In this document: positions 1 to 8,659 of the stretch, piece by piece
Numbering within the stretch: position 1 is the stretch's first letter
Layout of the letters: the number at the start of each line of letters is the position of its first letter
Made by a program: the position numbers and the translations under genes
From: Pseudomonas sp. Irchel 3H7
Lineage (GTDB): Bacteria; Pseudomonadota; Gammaproteobacteria; Pseudomonadales; Pseudomonadaceae
Direction: 5' to 3'
Length of the DNA: 64,000 bases
Assembly (NCBI RefSeq): GCF_900187605.1
Contig: NZ_FYEA01000012.1
Span: 94,448-158,447, forward strand
The notes under the pieces: generated by a model
Told to the model about the DNA's origin: nothing
The model's input: only the letters and a program-made list of their open reading frames with translations
Databases searched by the model: none

Positions 1-2
1 AT

Positions 3-785
3 TTCCGCAAACAGCGCGTGCCGCACAACCTGATGATGGGCCTGGTGTGGCTGGCGCGGCCGAGTACGATCAATCCGTGGATTCGTCGGCATCTGCACCT
101 CAATCACCACAAGGTCTCCGGCACTGAAACCGACATGGAAGAACGCGCGATCACCAACGGCGAGCCGTGGGGTTTTGCGCGCTTGCTGATGGTCGGCGAC
201 AACGTGATGTCGGCATTCATCCGCATGCTGCGGGCCAAGACCTGGGCGCATAAGTTCAGCATCATCAAGCGCACGTTGAAGGTCTACGCGCCGCTGGCGC
301 TGGTGCATTGGGGCGCGTGGTATGTGTTTCTCGGTTTTCATGCGGCCAATGGCATCGCTTATCTGCTGGGCTCGCCGATCGAATGGTCAGCGACCACATT
401 GTCGGTGATGCAGGTGATCGATATCGCTGCTGTGGTGATTATCGGTCCGAATGTGTTGCGCACCTTTTGTCTGCACTTCATCAGCTCGAACATGCATTAC
501 TACGGCGATGTCGAGTTGGGTAATGTGCTGCAGCAGTGTCAGGTGCTGAACCCTTGGTGGTTGTGGCCGTTGCAGGCGTTCTGCTTCAATTTTGGCAGCA
601 GCCACGGGATTCATCATTTTGTGGTGAAGGAGCCGTTTTACATCCGTCAGATGACTGTGCCGGTGGCGCATAAGGTGATGCGTGAGATGGGCGTGCGGTT
701 TAATGATTTTGGCACGTTTGGGCGGGCGAACCGGTTTGTTCGTCGGGATGAAGTTGCGGTGTCTGGTGAGGCGGTGGAGGCCTGA
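3..785 (+). CDS. Fatty acid desaturase, C-terminal part (5' end outside window)
   Basis: The reading frame is open at the window edge, so only the last 260 or so residues are present. It looks like a membrane-bound di-iron fatty-acid desaturase, which puts a double bond into an acyl chain at the inner membrane. Two histidine boxes support this: an HxxHH box in LHLNHHKVSG near the start and a second, HGIHH, near residue 200 of the visible part, with NMHYYGD between them. Hydrophobic segments around GAWYVFLGF and the segment following VMQVIDIAAVV fit membrane spans. A GTG at position 18 is not the true start, because the frame continues upstream. The gene is convergent with the arylsulfatase operon and separated from it by a repeat element. 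The family is secure; the substrate is not determinable here. Confidence 0.85.
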   Translation, partial: FRKQRVPHNLMMGLVWLARPSTINPWIRRHLHLNHHKVSGTETDMEERAITNGEPWGFARLLMVGDNVMSAFIRMLRAKTWAHKFSIIKRTLKVYAPLALVHWGAWYVFLGFHAANGIAYLLGSPIEWSATTLSVMQVIDIAAVVIIGPNVLRTFCLHFISSNMHYYGDVELGNVLQQCQVLNPWWLWPLQAFCFNFGSSHGIHHFVVKEPFYIRQMTVPVAHKVMREMGVRFNDFGTFGRANRFVRRDEVAVSGEAVEA

Positions 786-792
786 CGAGTTG

Positions 793-985
793 CCCTCACC
801 CTAGCCCTCCCGAAACGTCGGACCGCCCATAGGGAGAGGGGACCGACCCGGGGATATTGAGGAGTTACACCGAAGTGAAAGAGCTTTGTCGAATCCATAA
901 TCGACCCGATTTTTCAGGTCGATGTTTGACGAAAGACACCTCGGTCAGTCCCCTCTCCCTCCGGGAGAGGGTTAGGGTGAGGGGC
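793..985. repeat. MITE-like intergenic element, copy 1
   Basis: About 190 bp bounded by inverted ends of the form CCCTCACCCTAGCCCTC and GAGGGTTAGGGTGAGGGG. The middle holds CCTGAAAAATCGGGTCGAT read on the complementary strand. It lies between the convergent desaturase and atsA. This copy carries a short GAAACGTCGGACCGCC insert in its left end that recurs in copy 6. Confidence 0.8.
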
Positions 986-999
986 TTTTGACCTTGCCC

Positions 1000-2610
1000 T
1001 CAATCCGGCTGAAACGGCGACTCACTCAAGATCACCCCAGTCTCCTCGACATACTGCTGCCAATGCCCGATCAACGCGCTGAGCTTCTCCGGCTGACTCA
1101 GCGCCAGATCATGAATCTCCCCCGGATCATTACTCAAATCATACAGCTGCCAGGTCGCCGGCCCGATAGGCCCGGGAATCCACACCGCTTTCCACGACCC
1201 CTGGCGAATCGCCCGACGCCCGAACAATTCCCACCCCGTCACCGTGTGCTCGTCATGCACCTGCGCAGTCTCGCCGGACAAGAATCCCAACCACGATTTA
1301 CCACGCAACGGCGCCACCGATTTGCCGTGCCACAGCTTGCCCGGATGACGCACGCCGGCCAGATCGAGAATCGTCGGCGTGATGTCCATCACCGTGCCGA
1401 AACCATGGCTGATCTGCCCTTTGATCGCCAATTGCGGATAGTGCAACAGCGCCGGCACGCGAATCCCGCCTTCCGTGGTAAACGCCTTGAACAACCGCGA
1501 TGGCGCGGTCGCCACCTGCGCCCAGTTCGGCCCGTACCAGACATATGAATTGGCCCGACCAATGTTGTCGAGGCTGTTGTCGTAATGCTGGCTGAGGTAT
1601 GTCACCAATTCCGGACCGAACTTCGGAAACGCTTCCAGCAGCGCACCTTCGGCACCGTTGTCAGACATGAACAGGATGAACGTGTTATCGAGCTGCCCTT
1701 GCTGGCGCAGGTAATCGACGACCCGACCGATGTTCCAGTCCATGCGTTCGACCATCGCCGCGTAGACCTCCATGGCCCGCGCGGAAATCTGCTTTTGCTC
1801 GTCGCTCAATGCGTCCCACTGCTGGGTCAACTGAATCAGTGGATGCGGTTCGACGTCCGCCTCGATCAGACCGAGGGCTTTGAGTTTTTCCAGGCGTTCC
1901 AGGCGCAACACTTCAGGGCCCGCATCGTAGCGGCCACGGTATTTCTCGACGATCTCGGCGGGTGCCTGCAACGGCCAGTGCGGCGCGGAGAACGGTAGGT
2001 AAGCGAAGAAAGGCCGGGTCTGGTCACGTTCCTTGAGGTACTGCAGCAACTTGTCGCCGAAGGCATCGGAGGAATAGAAATCCTTCGGCAATTCGTCGAG
2101 AAACGTATCGTCCTCGATGTACAGCGCCGGAGTGGATTTCAGCAGGCCGGGTGTTTGCTCATCGTAGGTTGGCTCGAAACCGTAATGGTTGGCCGCGCCC
2201 GGCAGCAGCGAAAACGAACGCTCGAAACCTCGCGCATGGGGCGCCAATTCAGCCTTCAAACCCAAGTGCCATTTGCCACTCATCAAGGTTTGATAACCGG
2301 CCTCGCGCAGCAACTCCGGCAGCGCCACCACGCGATCGTTGAGATAGCCCTCATAACCCGGTTTACCGATCAGTTCCGGCGTCAGCGTTTCGGCCATGGT
2401 GCCGATCCCTGCGATGTGGTGGTCGGTGCCGGTCAGCAGCATCGAGCGGGTCGGCGAGCAGGTCGGTGCAGTATGAAAATCGGTCAGGCGCAGGCCGTTG
2501 TTGGCCAAAGCGTCGAGATGCGGCGTGGCGATTTCGCCGCCGAACGCACCGATGTCGGAGAAGCCTAGATCGTCGGCCAGAATCACCAGAAAGTTGGGAC
2601 GTTGCGGCAT
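1000..2610 (-). CDS. atsA: Arylsulfatase AtsA
   Basis: A type I sulfatase that hydrolyses aryl sulfate esters to a phenol and sulfate, normally in the cytoplasm of pseudomonads under sulfate starvation. The 536-residue length equals that of P. aeruginosa AtsA as I recall it, and the sequence is near-collinear with it. Metal ligands are visible as ADD at residues 12-14. The nucleophile sits in CSPTR with Cys51, the CxPxR signature in which cysteine is converted to formylglycine. MSDNGAEG, around residue 315, supplies further metal ligands. There is no signal peptide. It is the last gene of atsB-atsC-atsA, 14 bp after atsC. A formylglycine-generating enzyme is not in this window. Identification is very secure. 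Confidence 0.95.
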   Translation of the reverse strand: MPQRPNFLVILADDLGFSDIGAFGGEIATPHLDALANNGLRLTDFHTAPTCSPTRSMLLTGTDHHIAGIGTMAETLTPELIGKPGYEGYLNDRVVALPELLREAGYQTLMSGKWHLGLKAELAPHARGFERSFSLLPGAANHYGFEPTYDEQTPGLLKSTPALYIEDDTFLDELPKDFYSSDAFGDKLLQYLKERDQTRPFFAYLPFSAPHWPLQAPAEIVEKYRGRYDAGPEVLRLERLEKLKALGLIEADVEPHPLIQLTQQWDALSDEQKQISARAMEVYAAMVERMDWNIGRVVDYLRQQGQLDNTFILFMSDNGAEGALLEAFPKFGPELVTYLSQHYDNSLDNIGRANSYVWYGPNWAQVATAPSRLFKAFTTEGGIRVPALLHYPQLAIKGQISHGFGTVMDITPTILDLAGVRHPGKLWHGKSVAPLRGKSWLGFLSGETAQVHDEHTVTGWELFGRRAIRQGSWKAVWIPGPIGPATWQLYDLSNDPGEIHDLALSQPEKLSALIGHWQQYVEETGVILSESPFQPD

Positions 2611-2624
2611 CGCAAAACTCCTGT

Positions 2625-3440
2625 TCAGCAGGCAATGAACGTCAGCGGCAGATCGCGGATCTGCACCGGCACGCTCGGTTGGTAATGGTCATCACTGGTC
2701 AGTTCGTGCAGTAGTTCTTCACGCAACTGATGGAAGTCGAAACTGCTGCGCTGGCGCGGGTGCGGCAGGGCGATGTCGACCACTTGTTTGATCCGCCCCG
2801 GACGCGGCTCCATGACCACCACGCGGTCGGCGAGGAAGATCGCTTCCTCGACGTCGTGGGTAACGAGAATCGTGGTGATTTTTGCGCGGGCGCGGATCGC
2901 CAACAGCTCGTCCTGCATTTGCTGGCGGGTCAGCGCATCAAGCGCGCCGAACGGTTCGTCGAGCAGCAGAATTCGTGGGCTGGCGACGAGGCCACGAGCA
3001 ATCGCCACGCGCTGCGCCATGCCGCCGGAGAGTTGGTGCGGATAGGCGCGGGTGAAGTCGCGCAGGCCGACCAGATCGATGAAATCGTCGATGCGTTTTT
3101 GCTTTTGTGCAGCGCTCAGCGGCTCGTTGACCAGGCCGAGGCCGATGTTGTCGGCGACGGTCAGCCACGGGAATAAACGGTGTTCCTGGAAGACAATGCC
3201 GCGCTCGCCGCCGATGCCGCTGACGGCTTTGCCATCGACGGTGATCTGCCCGCGAAACTGCGTATCAAGACCCACCAACAAACGCAGCAACGTCGATTTG
3301 CCACAGCCGCTGGAGCCGACAATGGCGACGAATTCGCCCTCGGCAATGTCGAGGTTGAATTCGCGAATCGCCTCCAGTTCGAAACCGTCGACGTCAAAGG
3401 ATTTGCCTACGTGGTTGAAGCTGACAATCGGTGCGTTCAT
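2625..3440 (-). CDS. atsC: Sulfate-ester ABC importer ATPase AtsC
   Basis: The ATP-hydrolysing subunit of a taurine/nitrate-type ABC importer; in P. putida S-313 AtsRBC is linked to use of sulfate esters. Walker A is GSSGCGKS at residues 42-49, the signature LSGGM is at 137-141, and Walker B with the catalytic Glu is ILLLDEP around 157-163. The H-loop is VTHD. The start overlaps the end of atsB by 4 bp (ATGA), indicating translational coupling. The 271-aa length is normal. Partners are the permease AtsB just upstream and the binding protein AtsR encoded divergently. The substrate is inferred from gene order. Confidence 0.9.
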   Translation of the reverse strand: MNAPIVSFNHVGKSFDVDGFELEAIREFNLDIAEGEFVAIVGSSGCGKSTLLRLLVGLDTQFRGQITVDGKAVSGIGGERGIVFQEHRLFPWLTVADNIGLGLVNEPLSAAQKQKRIDDFIDLVGLRDFTRAYPHQLSGGMAQRVAIARGLVASPRILLLDEPFGALDALTRQQMQDELLAIRARAKITTILVTHDVEEAIFLADRVVVMEPRPGRIKQVVDIALPHPRQRSSFDFHQLREELLHELTSDDHYQPSVPVQIRDLPLTFIAC

Positions 3441-5035
3441 GCGTGTCTCCAGCGGGTCGCGCGAATTTCCAGGCGTTGGCCAATGAGGTTGAGCAGGGCG
3501 CCGGTGAGACCGACGAAAAGCATGCCGGCCATGATCAGGTCCATACGCAGCAGTTGTTGTGCGCCGATCATCTGGCTGCCGATGCCGCCGTTGGACGGCA
3601 TGAAATATTCAGCGCCGATGGTGCCGAGCCAGGCGTAGATCAGGCTCAGTCTGAGGCCTGCAAAAATCCCCGGCGCGGCGCCCGGCAGCACGAGTCGGCG
3701 CAGGCGTTGGCCGAGGCTCAGGCGCAACACTTGTGCGGCTTCGTTGAGTTGTGGTGAGAGGTTGGCGACGCTGCGTTGCGTGGCGATAAACAGCGGAAAG
3801 AACGCGGCGAGGGCGACGAACACCCACTTGGCCAGTTCGCCGAGACCGAACCACGCGGTAAGCAGGGGCACCCAGGCGAAAATGGCGATCTGGCGGATGG
3901 CCGCGAGGGTCGGGCCGAGCAGGCGTTCGCTGGTGCGCGACAAGCCCAGCAGCAAGCCGAAGGCGAAACCGAGTCCACCACCCAACAGCAAACCGCCGAG
4001 GGTGCGACCGAGGCTGAGCGCCATGCCGCTGATCAACGTGCCATCGAGCACGCCAGCCCATGCCGTGCTCAAAACGGCCAGCGGGCTGACCAGAATGTTG
4101 GCATCGACCCACTGCAGTTCGTTTGCCAATTGCCACAGAGCCAACAAGCTCAGCGGTAGCAGCCATGGTTGCAGCCGCTGCCAGCCTTCATAACGCGGGC
4201 CGCGACGAATTTCGGCGGTGGCCGGGTGCGGCCAGTGCACCAGTTTTTTGTCCAGCAGACCGATACCGCGATCCATCGCCACGCCGATCAAACCGATGAC
4301 GACGATGCAGACGAACACGATGTCGAGCATGAACAGTTGTCGCGCCCAGACCATCAGGTAGCCAATGCCTTCACTGGAGGCCAGCAGTTCGACGGCCAGT
4401 AATGAGGTCCACCCTGCGGCCAGTGCCAGACGCACGCCAGCCATGAACGCGGGGAGGGCGGCGGGCAATACCAGGCGACGAATCAGCAGGCGTGGCGGCA
4501 GGCGCAAAACGGCGGCGGCTTCACGCAATTTTGGCTGTGCATCTCTTACGCCGACCAGTGTGTGCAGGGTCACCGGCACCACGATCGCTTTGATCAGCAC
4601 CACCAGTTTCAGCACTTCGCCGATGCCGAAAAACACCATGAACAGCGGGATCCACGCCAGCGTCGGTATTTGCGAAAGTCCAGCGAAGGTGGGGAAGATC
4701 AAACGTTCAAGACGACGACTGAATCCCAGCGCTGCACCGAGCAATGCACCCGCAGAAACCCCCGCGAGCAGACCCCAGAACAAACGCTGCAAACTGATCC
4801 ACAAGTGGCTCCATAACTCGCCTTGCGACAACTCGACAGCGCTGTTCCACACCAGCGAAGGCGCGGGCAGTATCTGCTCGCTCATCCATTCGTTGCGCGC
4901 GGCCAGCCACCATAGGGCGAACAAGCCAAGCGGCAGCAGCCATGGCAACAGGCGCTGGTTCACGCTTGGCCAGCTACGGCGGCTTTTCAGCGGCGGCGCG
5001 GGCAGGGGGAGACTGAGCAAGGATTGGCGGGCCAT
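3437..5035 (-). CDS. atsB: Sulfate-ester ABC importer permease AtsB (double-domain)
   Basis: An inner-membrane permease of 532 residues, twice the normal length of this family because two BPD-type permease domains are fused. The first runs from about residue 30 to 265 and the second from about 275 to 530. Each half has several hydrophobic segments and its own EAA-type loop, seen in REAAAVLRLPPRLLIRRL and in NEAAQVLRLSLGQRLRRL. It would therefore form the whole membrane channel as one chain, working with AtsC and AtsR. It is first in atsB-atsC-atsA, with the divergent control region upstream. A fused permease is a known feature of the P. putida ats cluster. Confidence 0.9.
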   Translation of the reverse strand: MARQSLLSLPLPAPPLKSRRSWPSVNQRLLPWLLPLGLFALWWLAARNEWMSEQILPAPSLVWNSAVELSQGELWSHLWISLQRLFWGLLAGVSAGALLGAALGFSRRLERLIFPTFAGLSQIPTLAWIPLFMVFFGIGEVLKLVVLIKAIVVPVTLHTLVGVRDAQPKLREAAAVLRLPPRLLIRRLVLPAALPAFMAGVRLALAAGWTSLLAVELLASSEGIGYLMVWARQLFMLDIVFVCIVVIGLIGVAMDRGIGLLDKKLVHWPHPATAEIRRGPRYEGWQRLQPWLLPLSLLALWQLANELQWVDANILVSPLAVLSTAWAGVLDGTLISGMALSLGRTLGGLLLGGGLGFAFGLLLGLSRTSERLLGPTLAAIRQIAIFAWVPLLTAWFGLGELAKWVFVALAAFFPLFIATQRSVANLSPQLNEAAQVLRLSLGQRLRRLVLPGAAPGIFAGLRLSLIYAWLGTIGAEYFMPSNGGIGSQMIGAQQLLRMDLIMAGMLFVGLTGALLNLIGQRLEIRATRWRHA

Positions 5036-5064
5036 GGGTGACCTCCGTTGTCGGGTTGGCTCAA

Positions 5065-5149
5065 GATCAAAAGATCGCAGCCTTCGGCAGCTGCTACGGG
5101 GGAATGCGTCCTTGAATTGACCCCTGTAGGAGCTGCCGAAGGCTGCGAA
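5065..5149. repeat. Inverted REP pair (GATCGCAGCC/GGCTGCGA family)
   Basis: GATCGCAGCCTTCGGCAGCT and its inverted counterpart AGCTGCCGAAGGCTGCGA flank a short spacer, in the atsB-atsR divergent region. Relatives occur at 26218 and 62041. Confidence 0.7.
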
Positions 5150-5425
5150 CTCTCGCGGTATTAACTAAGAGCTAATAGTTATAAATAATCGTCAATAAGT
5201 TAGTTTTAGAGATAAGCAGCGCCATTTAAGGCTTCCAACCCACACGCATCCAATGCATTCGAAGAATATTTTCGATGCTGTTAATGCATACGCCGCTGCA
5301 AGCCGCGCTACTGCTCGCTTAGCGTTAAAAGCTATAAAAATGTGCGTTTATAGTATTTAAGCGAAGGTGTGCATTCGGCCTACTTTCGGCTCCTCAACGC
5401 CCGTCGTGATCAAGGAGCTGCACCC
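5150..5425. promoter_or_regulatory. atsB-atsR divergent control region
   Basis: The AT-rich segment between the divergent atsB and atsR start codons. It contains AATAAGTTAGTTTTAGAGAT at 5194-5213, which matches motifs upstream of the TonB receptor (11511), the sfnB-like operon (41437) and tauA (60096). The shared motif suggests a common sulfur-responsive activator such as CysB or SftR; this is inference. The atsR ribosome-binding site AAGGAG is at 5412-5417. Confidence 0.55.
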
Positions 5426-6439
5426 ATGAACCTCCCCTTCAAACGTGTTTTCAGTCTGTTTGCCGTGCCTGCTCTGGCGGGCTTGCTGGCGTTCACCGCG
5501 CATGCCGACGAACTCAAGGAAATCAGAATCGCCGTGCCCGACCTGAGCGCCGGCACCCAGCACAGCGGCGGCGGGGTGGTCGATGTGCTGCGCGATCAAC
5601 AGATTTTTGAAAAAGCCTTCGCCGATCAGGGCATCAAGATTCAGTGGAGTTTCTTCAAAGGTGCCGGGCCGGTGATCAACGAGGCGTTTGCCAATGGTCA
5701 GGTTGATCTGGCGTATCTGGGCGATCTGGCGGCAATCATCGGCAAGTCCAATGGCCTGGATACGCGTTTGCTCAGCGCCAGTGCGCGTGGGGTAAAACAG
5801 TATCTGGGCGTGGTGCCGGGGTCAGGGATCAAGACTCTGCAGGATCTGAAAGGCAAACGCGTGGCGATCTTCCGAGGCACGGCAACCCAGTTGTCGTTTG
5901 ATGCGGCGCTGGCCAGTCAGGGTCTGAGCGAGAAGGATCTGAAAGTGATCAATCTGGATTTCAATGCTGCGGTCGCGGCGTTGGCAGCCAAGCAGATCGA
6001 TGCGTCATGGGGCAGCTCCGGGTTGACCGCATTGCAGGCCAAGGGGCTGGCCGAGTTGCCGCTGAACACCAAGGATCTCGGTGGCGCAGGCAGCGTGCAG
6101 TCGGTACTGGTCGGCACGGGCAAGTTTGTCGACGCGCACCCGGAAGCGGTGGCGAAATTGCTCAAGGCGCAGCAGCAGGCGGTTGAGTGGCTGACCGAGG
6201 ACAGCAACAAGGCGGCTTACGTGCAACTGGTCTCGGGTTTGGCCAGTTATCCACCGGTGATCCTGACGCAGGATCTGCAGGATCAGAAATTGAGCGAAGT
6301 GTTCCCGTCGACACTGGATCCGGTGTTCCTCGGCAGCTTGCAGGACAAGGTGGATCTGGCGGCGCAGCAGAAGCTGATTCGCAAGTCGTTCAAGGTCACC
6401 GATTGGGTGGCGCCTGAGTTGGCAGCAGCCAAGCTCTAA
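5426..6439 (+). CDS. atsR: Sulfate-ester ABC importer binding protein AtsR
   Basis: A periplasmic substrate-binding protein of the SsuA/TauA type that delivers sulfate esters or related aliphatic sulfur compounds to AtsBC. I chose the ATG at 5426 because AAGGAG lies 8 bp upstream and the N-terminus then reads as a normal signal peptide ending around AFTAHA, before DELKEIR; an in-frame ATG at 5369 lacks these features. The protein is 337 residues. After the initiator methionine it contains no cysteine and no methionine, a sulfur-sparing composition expected of an abundant starvation protein. It is divergent from atsB and followed by the converging sftR. The substrate assignment is by homology and position. 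Confidence 0.9.
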   Translation: MNLPFKRVFSLFAVPALAGLLAFTAHADELKEIRIAVPDLSAGTQHSGGGVVDVLRDQQIFEKAFADQGIKIQWSFFKGAGPVINEAFANGQVDLAYLGDLAAIIGKSNGLDTRLLSASARGVKQYLGVVPGSGIKTLQDLKGKRVAIFRGTATQLSFDAALASQGLSEKDLKVINLDFNAAVAALAAKQIDASWGSSGLTALQAKGLAELPLNTKDLGGAGSVQSVLVGTGKFVDAHPEAVAKLLKAQQQAVEWLTEDSNKAAYVQLVSGLASYPPVILTQDLQDQKLSEVFPSTLDPVFLGSLQDKVDLAAQQKLIRKSFKVTDWVAPELAAAKL

Positions 6440-6447
6440 CGTACACC

Positions 6448-6475
6448 GATCGTTCCCACGCTCTGCGTGGGAACG
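6448..6475. repeat. Short palindrome after atsR
   Basis: GTTCCCACGCTCTGCGTGGG forms a stem-loop between the convergent atsR and sftR. It is a single unit of a family found as larger inverted arrays at 21186 and 45177, and could act as a bidirectional terminator. Confidence 0.6.
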
Positions 6476-6481
6476 AACCCT

Positions 6482-7402
6482 TTAAACGGCGACGCTGACT
6501 TCCTGCCGGTCCACCGCCACCAACGTCTCGATCATCGCCCGTGCCGCCGGCGACAGCCGAAACCCGGTACGACTGACAATCCCGCAGCGCGCATTCATGC
6601 TCTCCAGGTTCTGCGGCAGATTGCGCCAGTGCAGCAACACCAGCGAACCCTTGGCAATGTCCTCGACAAACGCCTCCTCCGTGCCCACGCCAATCGCATT
6701 CGATTGCAGCACCACTTTCACCAGCGCCGGAAAGTGCTCGGTCTCGATGGTCGGGGAAAAATCGATGCGGCCGCTGAGGTTCGCCAGCAATTTGCGAATT
6801 CCCGGCGGGATCAGCGTGGTCGCCAGCGGGTAGTCGAACATGTCGTTGGTCGACAGGCTTTCCTTGGCCAATAACGGATGCCCCGGCCGGCAGAAAAACA
6901 CCCCACGCTTGGGCGTCAGTGCCTGGGTCTGGAAGTTCGGATCCGACTCGAAATGACGAATGTCGGCGATAAAGAACTCGATCTCTTCACGGCTCAACGC
7001 GCGACTGAGTTTTTCCCAGTTATCCACCTGAAAACAGGTGCGCACTTTCGGGTGCGCGTTGATGAATTGCGCCACCGCGTCCGGCACCAATTTCACCGCC
7101 GGCGCCGGACCGCAACCGAAGTGCACCTCGCCGGCATCGAGCTTGGTCATCTGCGTCACTTCGGCACTGAGCAGCGCCGCGCCCTGCACCAGGCTCAGGG
7201 CGTGCTGCAGCACCACCTGACCTTCAGGCGTGGGGCGCAAATCCTTGTTGCCGCGATCCACCAGCACGCAGCCGAACTCCTGCTCCAACCCCTGAATACT
7301 GCGACTGAACGCCGGTTGAGTGATGCCCATTGCGTCCGCCGCACGGACAAAACTGCGGTGTTCGTTGAGGGCGATGAAGTAACGCAACTGGCGAAGATCC
7401 AT
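6482..7402 (-). CDS. sftR: LysR-type regulator SftR
   Basis: A LysR-family transcription factor with an N-terminal winged helix-turn-helix (residues 1-60, MDLRQLRYFIALNEHRSF onward) and a C-terminal inducer domain. In P. putida SftR controls sulfate-ester genes, including atsRK and atsBC. I chose the ATG at 7402 because it gives the standard MDLRQLR start with GGAAAAG just upstream; an ATG 15 bp further upstream has no convincing ribosome-binding site. It lies between atsR and atsK and is divergent from atsK, the usual arrangement for a LysR activator and its target. A paralogue lies at 10467-11411. Confidence 0.88.
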   Translation of the reverse strand: MDLRQLRYFIALNEHRSFVRAADAMGITQPAFSRSIQGLEQEFGCVLVDRGNKDLRPTPEGQVVLQHALSLVQGAALLSAEVTQMTKLDAGEVHFGCGPAPAVKLVPDAVAQFINAHPKVRTCFQVDNWEKLSRALSREEIEFFIADIRHFESDPNFQTQALTPKRGVFFCRPGHPLLAKESLSTNDMFDYPLATTLIPPGIRKLLANLSGRIDFSPTIETEHFPALVKVVLQSNAIGVGTEEAFVEDIAKGSLVLLHWRNLPQNLESMNARCGIVSRTGFRLSPAARAMIETLVAVDRQEVSVAV

Positions 7403-7471
7403 ATGCTTTTCCGGCATCCTAAAAATAGCTCGAAGGCATTTGCGACGAGGGTTACTAGAGGTTTTAAATGC

Positions 7472-7530
7472 AAGCTCTTATTCCGTCAACGAAGCATGTG
7501 AATATCTATTAGATGTAAATGGAATATAGA
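7472..7530 (+). promoter_or_regulatory. atsK/sftR operator-promoter region
   Basis: AAGCTCTTATTCCGTCAACG at 7472-7491 contains CTTATTCC, also found upstream of the genes at 18554 and 21682. An AT-rich tract with GGAATATAGAT follows. It sits between divergent sftR and atsK, where SftR or CysB would be expected to bind. Confidence 0.45.
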
Positions 7531-7583
7531 TAGAGCGTTGTTTCGCTGCCGCCAAACCGTAAGCAGTCGATGAGGGTCTACCC

Positions 7584-8492
7584 ATGAGCAATGCCGCACT
7601 CGCAGTAAAACCCGCTGTCCACGCGCTGGAAATCCACCCGGTAGCCGGTCGTATCGGCGCCGAGATCCGTGGCGTGCATTTGTCCGGTGAACTGGACGCC
7701 GCCACCGTCGAAGCCATTCAACAGGCACTGGTTCAGTACAAAGTCGTGTTCTTCCGCGAACAGACCCAGCTCGACGATCAGCGTCAGGAAGCTTTCGCCC
7801 ATCTGCTCGGCGAACCCGTAGCGCACCCGACTGTGCCGTCGCGTGAAGGCACGCGTTATTTGCTCGAACTGGACGGCGCTGAAGGTCAGCGCGCCAACTC
7901 CTGGCACACCGACGTGACCTTCGTCGACGCCTACCCGAAAGCCTCGATCCTGCGCTCCGTGGTGGCACCGGCATTCGGTGGCGACACCCTGTGGGCCAAC
8001 ACCGCGACGGCGTACAACGGCTTGCCGACCGAGCTGCGTGAGCTGGCCGACAAACTGGTCGCCGTGCACAGCAACGAATACGACTACGCCAGCGCCAAGC
8101 CGGACGTCTCGGCGGAGAAGCTTGAGCGTTATCGCAAAGTCTTCACTTCCACCGTTTACGAGACCGAACACCCGGTGGTGCGCGTGCACCCGATCAGCGG
8201 CGAGAAGAGCTTGTTGCTGGGGCATTTCGTCAAACGTATCAAGGGTTACTCGCAGGCTGATTCGGCGCATTTGTTCGGGCTTTTGCAGAGCCATGTGATC
8301 CGCCAGGAAAACACCGTGCGCTGGCGCTGGAAGGCCGGTGATGTGGCGATCTGGGATAACCGTTCGACGCAGCATTACGCGATTGATGATTACGGCACTC
8401 AGGATCGGGTGGTGCGTCGGGTGACGCTCAAGGGTGAAGTGCCGGTGGGCGCGAATGGGCAGCGTAGCCAGACCATCAAGGGTCGTGACTGA
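7584..8492 (+). CDS. atsK: Alkylsulfatase AtsK (2-oxoglutarate, Fe(II)-dependent)
   Basis: A cytoplasmic TauD-family dioxygenase. It oxidises medium-chain alkyl sulfate esters with O2 and a 2-oxo acid, giving an aldehyde plus sulfate. The sequence closely follows P. putida S-313 AtsK. The iron-binding triad is visible as His108 and Asp110 in SWHTDVTF and His264 in TQHYAIDDYG; WRWKAGDVAIWDNR precedes it, and Arg residues after it fit the oxo-acid site. The 302 residues contain no cysteine and no methionine beyond the initiator. It is divergent from sftR. In P. putida atsK directly follows atsR; here sftR sits between them. Confidence 0.95.
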   Translation: MSNAALAVKPAVHALEIHPVAGRIGAEIRGVHLSGELDAATVEAIQQALVQYKVVFFREQTQLDDQRQEAFAHLLGEPVAHPTVPSREGTRYLLELDGAEGQRANSWHTDVTFVDAYPKASILRSVVAPAFGGDTLWANTATAYNGLPTELRELADKLVAVHSNEYDYASAKPDVSAEKLERYRKVFTSTVYETEHPVVRVHPISGEKSLLLGHFVKRIKGYSQADSAHLFGLLQSHVIRQENTVRWRWKAGDVAIWDNRSTQHYAIDDYGTQDRVVRRVTLKGEVPVGANGQRSQTIKGRD

Positions 8493-8501
8493 AGATCAAA
8501 A

Positions 8502-8651
8502 GCCCCTCACCCCAGCCCTCTCCCAGAGGGAGAGGGAGCCGATTGGGGGCTTTTCGAGCCTGAGTTCAACCTTGATATTTCAGGTCGGCGTATAGCTAAA
8601 AACAACTCGGTCAGTCCCCTCTCCCTCTGGGAGAGGGTTAGGGTGAGGGGC
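8502..8651. repeat. MITE-like intergenic element, copy 2
   Basis: About 150 bp with inverted ends CCCCTCACCCCAGCCCTCTC and GAGAGGGTTAGGGTGAGGGG and an internal TTTCAGGTCGGCGTA. It sits between convergent atsK and the sulfatase gene, where it may serve as a two-way terminator. Confidence 0.8.
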
Positions 8652-8659
8652 TCTTCCCA

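Noticed and set aside
1000..1548. Plus-strand open frames across atsA and other genes, including long ones across the RND pump and tauA
   Set aside because: They mirror high-GC coding sequence on the other strand, have Arg/His-rich composition without family motifs and lack ribosome-binding sites.
7402..7417. Upstream ATG of sftR as the start
   Set aside because: The ATG 15 bp downstream gives the standard MDLRQLR start and has GGAAAAG in front; the upstream one does not.
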